A stretch of DNA of 64,000 nt from assembly GCF_013426205.1 (NCBI RefSeq), contig NC_089423.1, positions 248,001 to 312,000 of the forward strand. Direction: 5' to 3'. Of the stretch, positions 41,330-51,541 are shown one piece after another. The DNA comes from Metarhizium brunneum (lineage: Eukaryota > Ascomycota > Sordariomycetes > Hypocreales > Clavicipitaceae). The notes under the pieces are model-generated. The model saw only the letters and a program-made list of their open reading frames with translations. It was not told the origin of the DNA and did not search any database. Position numbers and translations under genes: made by a program. How positions within the stretch are numbered: position 1 is the stretch's first letter; each line of letters starts with the position of its first letter.

Positions 41330-41595
41330 CGTACTATGGCATTGTACATACGTACGTACATTAAGGTGCTGTACAGTACACGTATTATGTACGTACGATG
41401 GTCCACGATATTCCTGATCAGGGAATCTATGGGTCCACAATGTACGTACCAAACCAGGGGCACTCTGTCTGCGATATTTACCTTAATTGCCTAAAAAGGA
41501 AAGGGAAAATTGTATGTGCGTACTCGTACGTACTACCCGATAGTACGTACGGTACTATAGCCAAAATACAGGACGTACGTACGTACGTGTACTAC
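41330..41595. repeat. GTAC/TACG palindrome-rich tract
   Basis: Dense clusters of TACGTAC, GTACGTAC and related self-complementary words, the longest an ACGTACGTACGTACGT-type run near 41573-41588. It lies in the space 3' of mevalonate kinase. Confidence 0.85.
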
Positions 41596-41735
41596 TAAGT
41601 CGCATCACTAGTTCTCGAGGAGCCGCTGCAAGGTGCCTTGCCCACTATGTGAGACCAAACACAAATAAGTCGCCTCATCATCATGTCCTTACCTGGTGTA
41701 GGAGTCAATCAGTCGTACGTTGGTCCCTATTTCTC

Positions 41736-43112
41736 TTAAACAGCTCGGGCCCAGAATTTCCATCCTTCCCGATCCTCACGCGCCCCTACTCCAACCAGTT
41801 GCTCGATACCTTCAACACCAACAACATTCTCAAATATTTCTTGATCGATCTCTTCACCTCCCTCTCCACCGATGTTGTTTCTGAATACAGCGGGCCAAAG
41901 CACCGCAACTCCGTCGGCGCCTAGGATAGTCTCATATTTCTGAAATCCTTCGGCAGTGAACTTCGTCTCTAGCCCTTTAATTGTTTCATCTTTGGCATCC
42001 GGTCGGAAAAGTGTGATAGCACATCCACCACCTCCAGCACCGGTAAGTTTCGTCCAGCCGATATCTGCATAATCCACGAGCTCGCGGATGCGCTCTAGAC
42101 GAGGGTGAGAGACCCCTAGTGAAACCAGGAATCCGTGGTTTATACGGATCAAAGTTCCCAAGCGTTCGAGAGTATCGGACAGTCCACTGCTATCTAAATC
42201 AGCAGATGAAATGAGCTCCAATGCAGACGTTGTAAGATGGCCAATTCCATCTAAAATTGACTGTGTCACTACCGGGTGATTGTTTTTTAATGCTCTTACT
42301 TTATCCACCTGTGTAGCTGTTGATCGGGGTTGTTGAGTGTTAACGAGGAGGAGCGGTAGTTTTGGGAACTTGGTGAGAGGAGTGACAGATGGCGGTCCGG
42401 AGTAGTTTCTTTTGTAAATCACAGCCTTTCCACCCGCAGAGACCGCATTGTCCACTCCACTGGGGTCTCCATGTATGCACAACTCGCCCACGAATGCCCA
42501 ACGACTGATACGCTCAATCTGTACCTGGGCTTCTTCGGCAGGCTGGTCAGGATGCGGACCTGCAAGGCTCCGTATTTGAAGGAGCAGCGCCGCACTCAGG
42601 CAGACGCAAACACTGGCGCTGCTACCCAGACCGGCACCAATTGGAATGGTGGATCGCAGAGTGTAAACAAACCCAGGGCTTAGCGGGGAGCCTAATGAAA
42701 GGAAAAGGTAGAGGAAGGCGGTCGCAGATCGTACATGAATTTTTCGCTGCGTTTCTGGAAGATGCTTGGATACTGCCTCTGCATGCGGTATAACAGCTTC
42801 GAGTAATTCGGGGTCGAGGGAGTCGACGAGAGAGTAATAAAACTTTTTCTTCTCCGGTTCATGGAAAACGCCCCATGGTAGGGTGTCTATTTTCCATGTA
42901 TGATTCAAACCGATGTCTTTGAAATTCAGCTTGACGGTGCGTTGGGACTTTGAGAGGGTGGTTACGAGGAGATAGGATCTGAGGGAGATGGCTGCGGCAA
43001 TGGCAGGCTTGCCAAACACGGCGGCGTGCTCGCCGAATACTATGACTTTTCCCGGTGCAGAGACCATGAATGTCGGTGCCAATGGTGAAGACTCTTTTCT
43101 CCCCATGACCAT
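41736..43112 (-). CDS. ERG12: Mevalonate kinase
   Basis: A single exon of 458 aa. The enzyme phosphorylates mevalonate with ATP to mevalonate-5-phosphate in the isoprenoid and ergosterol pathway, in the cytosol or peroxisome. It is a GHMP kinase. The N-terminus has SAPGKVIVFGEHAAVFGKPA, the ATP-binding glycine/serine loop is PIGAGLGSSAS (about 157-167), and the substrate/catalytic motif is GDPSGVDNAVSAGGK (about 215-229). The C-terminal GHMP motif is WTKLTGAGGGGCAITLF. Length and motif order are normal for fungi. The ATG at 43112 and another two codons downstream are both plausible. It is the only clear primary-metabolism gene in the window, and there is no terpene-cluster partner beside it. 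Confidence 0.95.
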   Translation of the reverse strand: MVMGRKESSPLAPTFMVSAPGKVIVFGEHAAVFGKPAIAAAISLRSYLLVTTLSKSQRTVKLNFKDIGLNHTWKIDTLPWGVFHEPEKKKFYYSLVDSLDPELLEAVIPHAEAVSKHLPETQRKIHVRSATAFLYLFLSLGSPLSPGFVYTLRSTIPIGAGLGSSASVCVCLSAALLLQIRSLAGPHPDQPAEEAQVQIERISRWAFVGELCIHGDPSGVDNAVSAGGKAVIYKRNYSGPPSVTPLTKFPKLPLLLVNTQQPRSTATQVDKVRALKNNHPVVTQSILDGIGHLTTSALELISSADLDSSGLSDTLERLGTLIRINHGFLVSLGVSHPRLERIRELVDYADIGWTKLTGAGGGGCAITLFRPDAKDETIKGLETKFTAEGFQKYETILGADGVAVLWPAVFRNNIGGEGGEEIDQEIFENVVGVEGIEQLVGVGAREDREGWKFWARAV

Positions 43113-43230
43113 GGGTTATGCAATCAGTCAATAAGTGTTTTGGTGGATAAAATGCTGGTGATCGTGGAACAATGGCTGATTGATACGACGCTCGAGGTTG
43201 TGTTGGAGCATGTCCACGTAACAAAGATTC

Positions 43231-43238
43231 TTTTTATA
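43231..43238 (-). promoter_or_regulatory. TATA box of mevalonate kinase
   Basis: TATAAAAA on the minus strand about 120 bp upstream of the ATG. Confidence 0.5.
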
Positions 43239-43239
43239 T

Positions 43240-45270
43240 GGAGCTGATTGGCTGGTGGATTATCGGATTAACAAATTGCCGACCCACATTCTCCCCTGAA
43301 TACTGCAGAAAACCGATCATGGCAGGACGTTCATGAAAACTTGTAGATTGGTTGGCTTGGACCGACACAGCCCCCTCTATGGTAACATGAACGCAATTCA
43401 TGCACATCTCGCGATTCCCGATGGTGTTAAACCAGGACCAGGCAAAAAGAGCGCTCCCCTGTGGGGTGTCATTTGGCAACATGAATTCCCAGCTTGGCTT
43501 GAGTGGGCATTGGCCAACATACGAGTGAATTACTTTCCAGGTCTTGCCCTATCGAAAGAAAGTGAAGCCTGGCAGCTACCGCCGCATGTTTTGCAAAGCC
43601 GGCGAGTGTGAAATTAGACATCTTGCCAGGTTCCCAAGTGGCCACTGGTTGTCCTTCAGGGGAATCAAGCAGCGACTGATATCCTTTACAAGGATAGTCG
43701 CTGCCCAATCGCGAAGGCGGGCTCGTCATGTCCTAATTGATATCAGTTGTGTAAGGCAGGTGGCCAAGACAATTGCATGTGAGCACTTAAAACCCGAACA
43801 ATATGCTTAAGGAAAGGGCACAATTTATTTTCACTTGATACCACAATGTGAGTTTTAGCCTCTGTTGTTGGGCTACGATTGGCGCATTTTAAGTGGAAGG
43901 TTGGAGGGGATTCGCACGGGTCTGGTGTATTTTGGCTGCGGCGTGCGTGGCAACGGCAATACCACAGCGCGTTAGTGCTGTCGGCTGATTTAAAATGCAA
44001 TAGCAGAGTTGGCGAGATTCATCCGGGGATCAAGTTTCTCAATTGCGACACCAGCTTTGTCTACCTCGCTTGGCATCCCGTAGTAGGCCTTTCTGCAGCA
44101 GCCAAAAACCGACTGGACTCGACCCCCACTCTAACCGCCAGAGTATCCCTGTACCTAACCGGCCGTCCCTCAGCCCTAGTGAATGACAAGGATTCCTTCA
44201 AAAACCGTCCCCCTGCTAATGCAGGGTAAGTGAGCCCTGTAGATTTGCTGGACCAGGGAGTAGGTGTGCGCTTAGCTCGACAGGGATTCAATGATTCATC
44301 CATGCGGACAAACACCACGGATGTGTGCAAGAGCATTTTCAGGCTGACTACAATCACTCCTCAGTCTTGGCGGCGACTGGATGCATGTCTAAAATTTGCC
44401 AACAAGTACTTTGCAGTACTTCCAGGTACGGAGTTCCTTCAACGCCGCCGAGAATTGCCTCTAATCTGACTACAGATATCCCCTGTTCGGGAAATAGTGG
44501 GGGCTTCCATGGTCTCTGAAAGTATGCCTAGGTACATATCGCTGTTCTTGTACAAGGCATTGTATTATCGTATTATACCGTAGTTGTAATATGTGGCGCA
44601 GAAAACGGGGGCCGACCGGTTTTTCCATTGTTTGAGGGGTAAAGCTCTTTGGCGTTTGCAAATACTCCCCAGCCCTTCTCTTCATCAGGGTGAAGGGGGG
44701 CGTAGCTAGCCAGCTCACTTCAAAACTAGGAATTAAACACTTCCAAATATTATAAATATGTACCGGTAACTGGCTGAAATACGAGTTGGAAATGAAGGGC
44801 CAAAACTATCTCCAATGCGTCAACATACAGGCGTTTTCCTTGCCTTTCTTGTATTGGTCAGGCCAAGGAGCAACAGCGGCTCAAGATAGGGTGTACAGCA
44901 AATCTGCGGAAACCTACAGAGCGACTACATGGGTGGCAGGTTTAGGCGCACATTGTTCTTCTTTATTTTTGGCTTCGTAAACCGAGGATTTACAATAATG
45001 TGCAATGTGCGTAAGCACGCAAAACCTCTCATTCCACTATCGACGGCACCGGCTCTGCTGCGCCCTGTCGCATATGAGTTTGTTCACAGTATACAGTGTC
45101 AGCACAGCTGAGCATTCCTTAACGAATAGTTCAAACATGCTGCCAAATGCGGTATGCGCTACCGCCAATGTTGAAGCTTATGATTCCAGATTTTTCCCGA
45201 CTTCCGAATACACAGGAATACCAAGTTAGCAGGAAACGTTGCATTTTCTAAGTCGAGTTATGTGACTGCG
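43240..45270. other. About 2 kb without a recognisable gene
   Basis: Many short overlapping ORFs on both strands, none with domain resemblance, splice support or codon pattern like the real genes nearby. No repeat family seen. Confidence 0.45.
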
Positions 45271-45528
45271 GGAGTTGTGGTCGCCTTGGACGTTATATGG
45301 CGACTATTTGTCGGCCCGCCAGTTAGGACTACGAATGGATTGTTACCAAACCAAACTAGGTAGGCAACTTACAACAGAGAATGAAGTCGATGTGTCTGTA
45401 CATACGTCACTATGGTTTATAATCACATTCGGTTTTGAACCGTGCGTATTTCCAATGAAAATTGACGGTACTCCCACGGCCCAAGACATGGGGTTCTCTC
45501 AAAGACTATCTTTTCCGGGCCATTCAAT

Positions 45529-45867
45529 TTGGTGGACCTCCCCCAGAAACTTGGCCTAAACTTTGGAACACGCAAGATCGGCAACATGAAAATGGTTGGT
45601 TTCCTCTGCCATTTCTCATTTGGTTCGATTAGTAGCCACGATACTGACATTTTAGCACCGCCCCTCTACGACCGAGCTAAGGTTTGGGAAGTGCGTGAGG
45701 CGAATCGCAACTCGTCTAGGTTCGCCCATGATGAGGAAAGATTGGATTTCCTTAACCTCATCAAGAAAATGATTATGACAAATCCTGATGAACGGAGTCT
45801 GATGACGGTGCTGTTGACTGACCCATTTATGAGAGCGGCACAGAGGAAGGAAGAAGAAAGCATATAG
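45529..45867 (+). pseudogene. Protein-kinase C-lobe remnant
   Basis: The end of the frame reads LAPPLYDRAKVWEVREAN, then DFLNLIKKMIMTNPDERSLM and LLTDPFMRA. This is the typical end of a protein kinase domain (the conserved arginine region in NPDERS, then the terminal helix). No ATP-binding or catalytic loop is found in frame upstream. The preceding 250 bp shows only weak, frame-shifted kinase resemblance. It is a remnant, possibly of an SRPK- or CMGC-like gene. Confidence 0.45.
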
Positions 45868-46172
45868 ATTGTATGCTCTGACCAGTCGAAACGACTCTGG
45901 TCAGACTACGCAATGCTATAACGATCGCGATAAAGCCTTTGCGCTGTGGCAAAACTCGACCAGCTGTGGTGACCTTTTGCCGTATCACTCGCCGTCCAGC
46001 ATAAAGAGGAACGAGGCTGCTAATCGGGGAAATTAGGTCACTAACGGCGGATTCGTGGATTTGTATGTAGCACATCCACTGGCGGTGTTGACACCCCAGA
46101 AGACTCTCCAAAGAGCATTATACGTTATTCTTTCTATCAAAAATCAACTATCGCTTGCATATCAGTCTCTTC
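45868..46172. other. Intergenic, nothing recognised
   Basis: Space between the convergent kinase remnant and the FunK1 gene. No gene seen. Confidence 0.4.
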
Positions 46173-48710
46173 TTAATCCTTTGACAGCTTATGAATAATC
46201 TCGTCATAGGCATCTAGGATGGCGTTATAAAGTTGATCGGGGCTTCCCGCGGGAGTTCCAACGCTCATTCTTTCGTCCTTATCCAGGGGGAAGAGTATCT
46301 TCCTAATCCTCAGACAGAGAGGCTTAATGATCTGGAAGGCTTCTGGGAACTCATCCGTGACCTCCTCAAGTCCATCAACGCTCATGTGATACGCTTTCGT
46401 CCGCGCAATATCCCTGAAGCCTCCAACCTCCCACTTCCGCAGTATGCTCTCCCGAGGCGGCTTTTCATCGCGGCGGCCAAACCTATTGATCCATGAACAG
46501 CGTGCACACATCCATAGCAGAACGTAGAAGAATGACTCGAGGTCATGACGGTAGGTGTGATCGGCCGTCCGCAGTACTTCGATGGCCATAAACTGCATCG
46601 TACCGGTCTGGTGCCGCGCCCCGCTCGGGCCACTGTCTCTCACTTTCGCTAGGTCAAGGTCGATGAGCATACCCTTGAAGCCATCCGCCCTTTCAGGCTC
46701 CGTAATAATAATGTTATTTGAAGAGATGTCGCGGTGAAGAATGTTGCCAGTAATGTAGAGAGACTGGTGTGCCCTGATCGCATCTCGCATCGACTCCAGC
46801 AGTTCCTTGATCGTCTTAAAGTCACTGATGACGCGGCCGGCTGGTGAGACGACGAGGCAGGAATAAATTCTGTTCTCCCATAGGTCCTCGCCGGGCATGT
46901 ACAGGCTCGGCTTAGCCTTGCCGACCGACAACTGGTCGTTAAACTCCGTGGCCAGCTTCGACTTCTGACTGTTGGAACGCCGCCTCTTGGATCCGGACGC
47001 GTTGTCGGACGTGTTGTCGGAGGATGATTTGCGCTTGTGATCCGTCGTGTTCGTGCTGGCGGTGGCCGATGGCGGATCTTCAGAGTAAATGGCCTCATGT
47101 CGGAACTTGTGATGCGTCGGGAACTCCAATCCGCTCCGCAGCTCTGCAATGGTAGTGATCTGGCGATGGGCGACCGCTCTGGCCACCCCCCTGACGCCTC
47201 TTTCTTCTGCTAGCTTCAGTTGTTCCGCCTCTGGTTTCCGCTTATCCGATGCCCACGAGAACTTCGCGACCTGGCTATTTTGGGTCTCATAGCATGTAGT
47301 GCCCCGACACACGATGGCCCGCTGCCTGACCATCGCCGTGTCCAACCTCGCCCTCATTGCATTGCCGCTTGCGTCGTCCAGTGTGACATGACGACGCCCA
47401 TTTTCTCGCTCAATAAAGGTATCCAGGCCCATCGCATTGTCATCCATTGTGGCATACCCAACAAGAGCGCGCGCAAACTTATCTGGCTCGTCGTGAATGT
47501 CAAATGGGCCTGAGCTGTATGGCCCAGAGCGGTCGAAGACCCAGAGCTCCATCGTGGAAGCGCAGAGTGAGAAGGCGTGGACAAATCGGCGTGTTGGCTG
47601 GTCGGCGAAGACGCCTCGAACATAGCGCGCGAGCTGGAGGAGAGTCGCCTTGAACCTGCCCGTGTCGTTTGACTTCTTTTGCTCTCCAACCACTAGGACG
47701 TGCTTGTACTCAAAGGTGTCGTCCGCGTTCGCGGCTGGCGTTTGCCAGAAGAGATCCATCTGGCCTTTGCGCTCCTTAAACTGGTTGGCAGTTCTGGTGG
47801 TATGGAGCTTGTGTGGTGCTTCGGCTAAGAAGCGCTCTTCCAGTGAGCAAAGCCAGTCCCAGACGGGTTTTTCTTCGGGAGTGGAGGGAAATTCTGTCCA
47901 TGTCTTTCCGTCGTGTGCTGTCATCATCGTCCTCAGCATCGCTTTCCGTTCTCTGTGCCAGCTCTTGGGGTTGAAAAACTTGTCGCAGAATCCCTTCACG
48001 TTGCGAAAGGTGCATTTTTTAATCTCCTCGAAGAGCTCCCCTTCGACAATGTCGCGGGTTTCGCTATCGGCAAGTCGGCTCGAGCTGGTCTTGACAGGTG
48101 TGCCTTTGAATGTCGGGGCGACGCTAGACGGAGGTGGTGTAGGGGGATGGAGGGTGTTGATAAGGTCGATAACGGCTGCCCAGATTTCGACATCGGTAGC
48201 GTGGGTGACGACGACGTCAATAAGAGGCTTGAAAGTTTCAAGTCTCGGTATACTTCCCCGGACATTCCGCCGTATGATAAATAGCTTTTCTGCAACGTCA
48301 GTAGTTCCGTCCGGTGCAGGAAGGTCGAGTGCTGCTGAGGAAGTGACGAGCGCGCCCAAGAGACTCGCAACAATGCTCTCTGATGGCACGTCGTCGCATT
48401 GGCGTAACTTAATGCGAATGTTCTTCAATGCATCATCAAGTGGGTTTTCCGCGATGATCCTGATCTGGTCCTCGCTCAGAGCCATGTTTGAGGCCGTCGT
48501 ATCATGTTCCTTGGACGAAGTTGCGAAGAAGGAGATGTAAACAAGACCAAACGCGACGGAGCACGTGATCTCAAGGATGGTTGATGGCCACCTGGTGCGC
48601 AGCTGGGGTGGAGGAGTACGCTGACGAACCTGTTTGTGGCAAAGTGGAGCACTGATGTGGAATGACTGGCGAAGGACGGAGCGTCGGGACATTGAAAGGA
48701 AGTGAACCAA
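46173..48710 (-). CDS. FunK1-type (fungal-specific) protein kinase
   Basis: One uninterrupted frame of 845 aa. Start choice is uncertain. The ATG at 48710 gives an extra 75 residues with a basic, mitochondrial-presequence-like stretch (SRRSVLRQSFHISAPLCHKQ) and a hydrophobic segment (ILEITCSVAFGLVYISFFAT). The ATG at 48485 starts the normal FunK1 N-terminus. The FunK1 N-region (HVLVVGEQKKS, QLARYVRGVF, FDIHDEPDKF) precedes the kinase core. The catalytic loop is HRDISSNN (H659) and the metal site DLD (684-686) replaces DFG, as is common in this family. HDLESFFYVLLWM and KILFPLDKDERM end the domain. A nuclear-type basic patch (SGSKRRRSNSQKSK) lies between. Substrate unknown. A TATATAG sits about 30 bp upstream of the first ATG. 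Confidence 0.88.
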   Translation of the reverse strand: MVHFLSMSRRSVLRQSFHISAPLCHKQVRQRTPPPQLRTRWPSTILEITCSVAFGLVYISFFATSSKEHDTTASNMALSEDQIRIIAENPLDDALKNIRIKLRQCDDVPSESIVASLLGALVTSSAALDLPAPDGTTDVAEKLFIIRRNVRGSIPRLETFKPLIDVVVTHATDVEIWAAVIDLINTLHPPTPPPSSVAPTFKGTPVKTSSSRLADSETRDIVEGELFEEIKKCTFRNVKGFCDKFFNPKSWHRERKAMLRTMMTAHDGKTWTEFPSTPEEKPVWDWLCSLEERFLAEAPHKLHTTRTANQFKERKGQMDLFWQTPAANADDTFEYKHVLVVGEQKKSNDTGRFKATLLQLARYVRGVFADQPTRRFVHAFSLCASTMELWVFDRSGPYSSGPFDIHDEPDKFARALVGYATMDDNAMGLDTFIERENGRRHVTLDDASGNAMRARLDTAMVRQRAIVCRGTTCYETQNSQVAKFSWASDKRKPEAEQLKLAEERGVRGVARAVAHRQITTIAELRSGLEFPTHHKFRHEAIYSEDPPSATASTNTTDHKRKSSSDNTSDNASGSKRRRSNSQKSKLATEFNDQLSVGKAKPSLYMPGEDLWENRIYSCLVVSPAGRVISDFKTIKELLESMRDAIRAHQSLYITGNILHRDISSNNIIITEPERADGFKGMLIDLDLAKVRDSGPSGARHQTGTMQFMAIEVLRTADHTYRHDLESFFYVLLWMCARCSWINRFGRRDEKPPRESILRKWEVGGFRDIARTKAYHMSVDGLEEVTDEFPEAFQIIKPLCLRIRKILFPLDKDERMSVGTPAGSPDQLYNAILDAYDEIIHKLSKD

Positions 48711-48879
48711 GGAACGATGGGTAGTGCGAGAGGTCGACCTATATACATGGCGACCATACAGTCACGAGACGGGCCGGCAACGCAGAAGAATTGGCCGAAG
48801 GCAAACTATGATTGCAATAAAACATTCAATTCTGTTAAAAGATATCCATCCTGCTCAAGAAAATCGGCGCGTTAAGTGT

Positions 48880-49165
48880 GACTTTTTCCAATCCGCTCCA
48901 CGAGATATAGGCCAAGCAACGCGATATTCACCCAAGTACAGAAGACAATGACGCTGCTTGGCTCTTGGCCGAGTTGCCAAGACGTCCACTCCGGCGTCGA
49001 AACATCGATATGTTGCCGCAAACTCACCAAGCATCTGCTAGTCCAAAATGTTCCTTCTAAGCACCAAGTGGTACCATCAAACCACTTCACCAGAAATGTG
49101 TGTTTCCCCCAACGGGCCAGCAAGCAATCCATCTCGCTAGCATCGTTGTTATTACCTGCAACACC
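48880..49165 (-). pseudogene. Decayed chromodomain-family gene, second relic
   Basis: The minus strand reads MDCLLARWGKHTFLVKWFDG in one frame and, after a frameshift, NILD, then CFDAGVDVLATRPRA in another. These align with MDCLLARWRRHTFLVKWSDA and FDAGVDVLGARLRA of the intact gene at 18943-20790. An in-frame stop and at least one shift break it, and the N-terminal half is absent. Confidence 0.75.
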
Positions 49166-49201
49166 CAAGGCGACTTGTCCGTTTGTATGCCCTCGGTGCA
49201 C

Positions 49202-49742
49202 AACTTACGTTCTCCTGTTGCGGCCTTCAGTTTCAGACGCTGAACTTACTTCGTTGACCTGCGGAGCTTTCTTACCGGTTGTTCTTGGACGCACTTGAGC
49301 ACGGCATTGGAAAGTGGCCATTCCTCAGAGTTCGCGATGGCAGGGTTAGCCTTATGCTCCGCGCGCTTGGCCTCGTTCCGCACGAAGGTGCTGGGTATGT
49401 TGGCCCAAGACCAGCGTGTCAGGAGGTCTCACCCCGATCCCGGACAATTTCCATTTGGGATATATTTGGTCTGGCAGAGTATCAGCGGCCTCCGGCTGCA
49501 ACCTGCTAAAGGGGCCTGGATCGCGAATGCCCGCCTGCCAGAGTGGTGTTTGAGTCCCGTTGGCGAAATTACGACGATGAGCGTTAGTTTTGGAAGAGCA
49601 TGAACTTGAGAAAAACAAGATGGTGAGGTTTGGTTCTATATGATCTCCGAATGGGTGCCGCATGGGAAGCTGCTGCCTATCTGGCGTCAAGTGTGCCTTG
49701 CGTGATCGGGTGGTCGTGTTAGAATTGACGGAGTTGGCATTG
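49202..49742. other. Intergenic, nothing recognised
   Basis: Short ORFs only, without features. It is the 3' flank of the Myb-like gene. Confidence 0.4.
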
Positions 49743-51477
49743 CTAATACTTGCTCTTCTCTTCGCTCATTTTGCGCCACTGCTGTTTAACTGCCGATACC
49801 GTTCTGTTTAGTTTGGAAGCGATCCACGATTCCGACTTGTTCTCCCTCTTCCATGCTCTTAGTCGTCTTTCTTCAAGGTCAGACCACCGACGGCGCTTAA
49901 CAGACACGTCCCTGCTTTTGTCCGTATCGCTCAGGGAGTCATCGTCTTCGTTTTTATCACAAAGGATGCCACCATCGTCACTCTCATTGCAGTGCTTGTC
50001 AATGTAACCAACAGTATTGTCATCCGAGTCCTCGCAACCATTCTCAAGGGGCATAGGTCGTTTGCGCATGCTATAGCGCCGCTTCAAGACGTTGCTCCTG
50101 GGCTTGGCGTGCTGCGGGGTGTTCGAAACGACCGTATGCGATGGATGGTGTAGCAAGGACAGCGCTTCGAAGAGGGCAGCGCGGAAGATTGCGCATGATT
50201 TGCATTGCCCATTCTGATCTGTCTCTTGCCCTCCGCTGAGTCGTACCGCTGCTGGTAGTCCCATAGGAGGTGGCGACCAGAGGGTGTCAATGTGAGATTG
50301 ACTTGTCATGACATCTCCACGAGTAGCGAATTTCACAGCAGGGCGTCTTGGAAAACAAGTGGTCGCTCCTGAGCGAATGCTTGCAAAGGGGCTGATGGGG
50401 TTGCCCTCGATGTGACGTGTTGGCAGCACTTGATGAGACGCATCGTGAGCAGTAACCGTACTGTCGGCTGGCGCCAAGGGACTCTCGCAAACATCTGGCT
50501 CGTGCAGCAAGGTGTCACATTCAGTAGTAGAGGATAGTTTTGGTCGCTTCGCTTCCTGTTGGTCCTCAGAACTGCCATCATACCCGCTGTCTTCAAGTGG
50601 TCGAGTCAATCGCTCGGAGCCTGGTGCAGAGACTTGCTGTTGTTCCGTATCTAGCCAACGTTGAAAACCCGTATCATCATCGAATAGACTCTCTAGATAT
50701 GGACTTCCAGTATCCTCAGATATAGAGGGAGATATGCTCAAAGCGGGCGAGGAGATAGAGGCCACACCCCCACCTCCACGCCGGTGAGCACCGGGCCTTG
50801 AAAGATCTGGCAATTGCGTCGTGGTAGCAGCTCTGGGCTGACGCATCGCCGCCAGTGCCACATCATTGGCACCATTCACGGTAAGGTCCATCGCCGCTAG
50901 CAGAGAGGCCGGGGTCGTGAGTGTGGGAGCAATTCCGTCGACCTGAGCGTGCGGGTCGGCTTCCGCCATAAGTACAGAGTCTGGGTGTTGGTTGTTAGCC
51001 TCTCCTCCTGTACAAACGTATCAAGAGTGGCTTACCTTGATTCTGGATATCGCCTGGGTGGGTCTCCGGTGTCTCAGTCGACAGGTCAAGTTGAGGCGTT
51101 GGGCTCAATGAAGTACTCGCATGTCCTCGGACTTCATTGCCACACAACGTAGATGCTATGCGTGTTTCCACGAGCTGCCGGACAGACTCGATGTCGTCGC
51201 ACACATCGAGGTCGGTCAGATTGACGGTCATCAGATCTTTCTGGTCTCCGGTGTGTCAGTAGGGACCTAAGATTTTCTCGACGGGCTTGGCTTCTTTTCG
51301 CAACATACTGTTCATCTCCAAGTAGCCTTCCGCGACAGACTGAGAGGCCGCGCCATCATGCCGAGTTTCCGTATTATCCCCATGATGCTTTCTGGGCGCA
51401 GCAGAAGCTATTCGCTTTGGCTTGCGTGGCTTTCGAGAAGCAGGATCGTAGGATTTGAACCTTAGGGGACCAGCCAT
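49743..51477 (-). CDS. Myb/SANT-like DNA-binding protein, three exons
   Basis: Exons 51477-51309, about 51245-51036 and 50980-49743 give about 538 aa. Intron 2 is 55 nt (GTAAGC to CCCAG) and clean. Intron 1 has an ideal donor (GTATGT) and CTGAC branch, but the frame requires the acceptor GGAG at 51246, not the better ACCAG five bases on. I regard this join as uncertain. The N-terminus has a basic patch (SRKPRKPKRIASAAPRKHH). The C-terminal ~45 residues are a Myb/SANT-like helix-turn-helix (RRRWSDLEERRLRAWKREN, SWIASKLNRTVSAVKQQWRK). The middle is low-complexity. It is likely a nuclear DNA-binding protein with unknown targets. The unusual C-terminal position of the domain resembles the fungal Myb-like gene family of accessory regions. 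Confidence 0.72.
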
Positions 51478-51541
51478 AGCGCAAGGGAACTGGGTAGTTG
51501 ATAAGTTGAAATGGGAGGTCAACTGAAAAGAGCGAGGCACG

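Noticed and set aside
41736..43112. Mevalonate kinase as part of a terpene biosynthetic cluster
   Set aside because: No terpene cyclase, prenyltransferase, P450 or transporter gene lies nearby.
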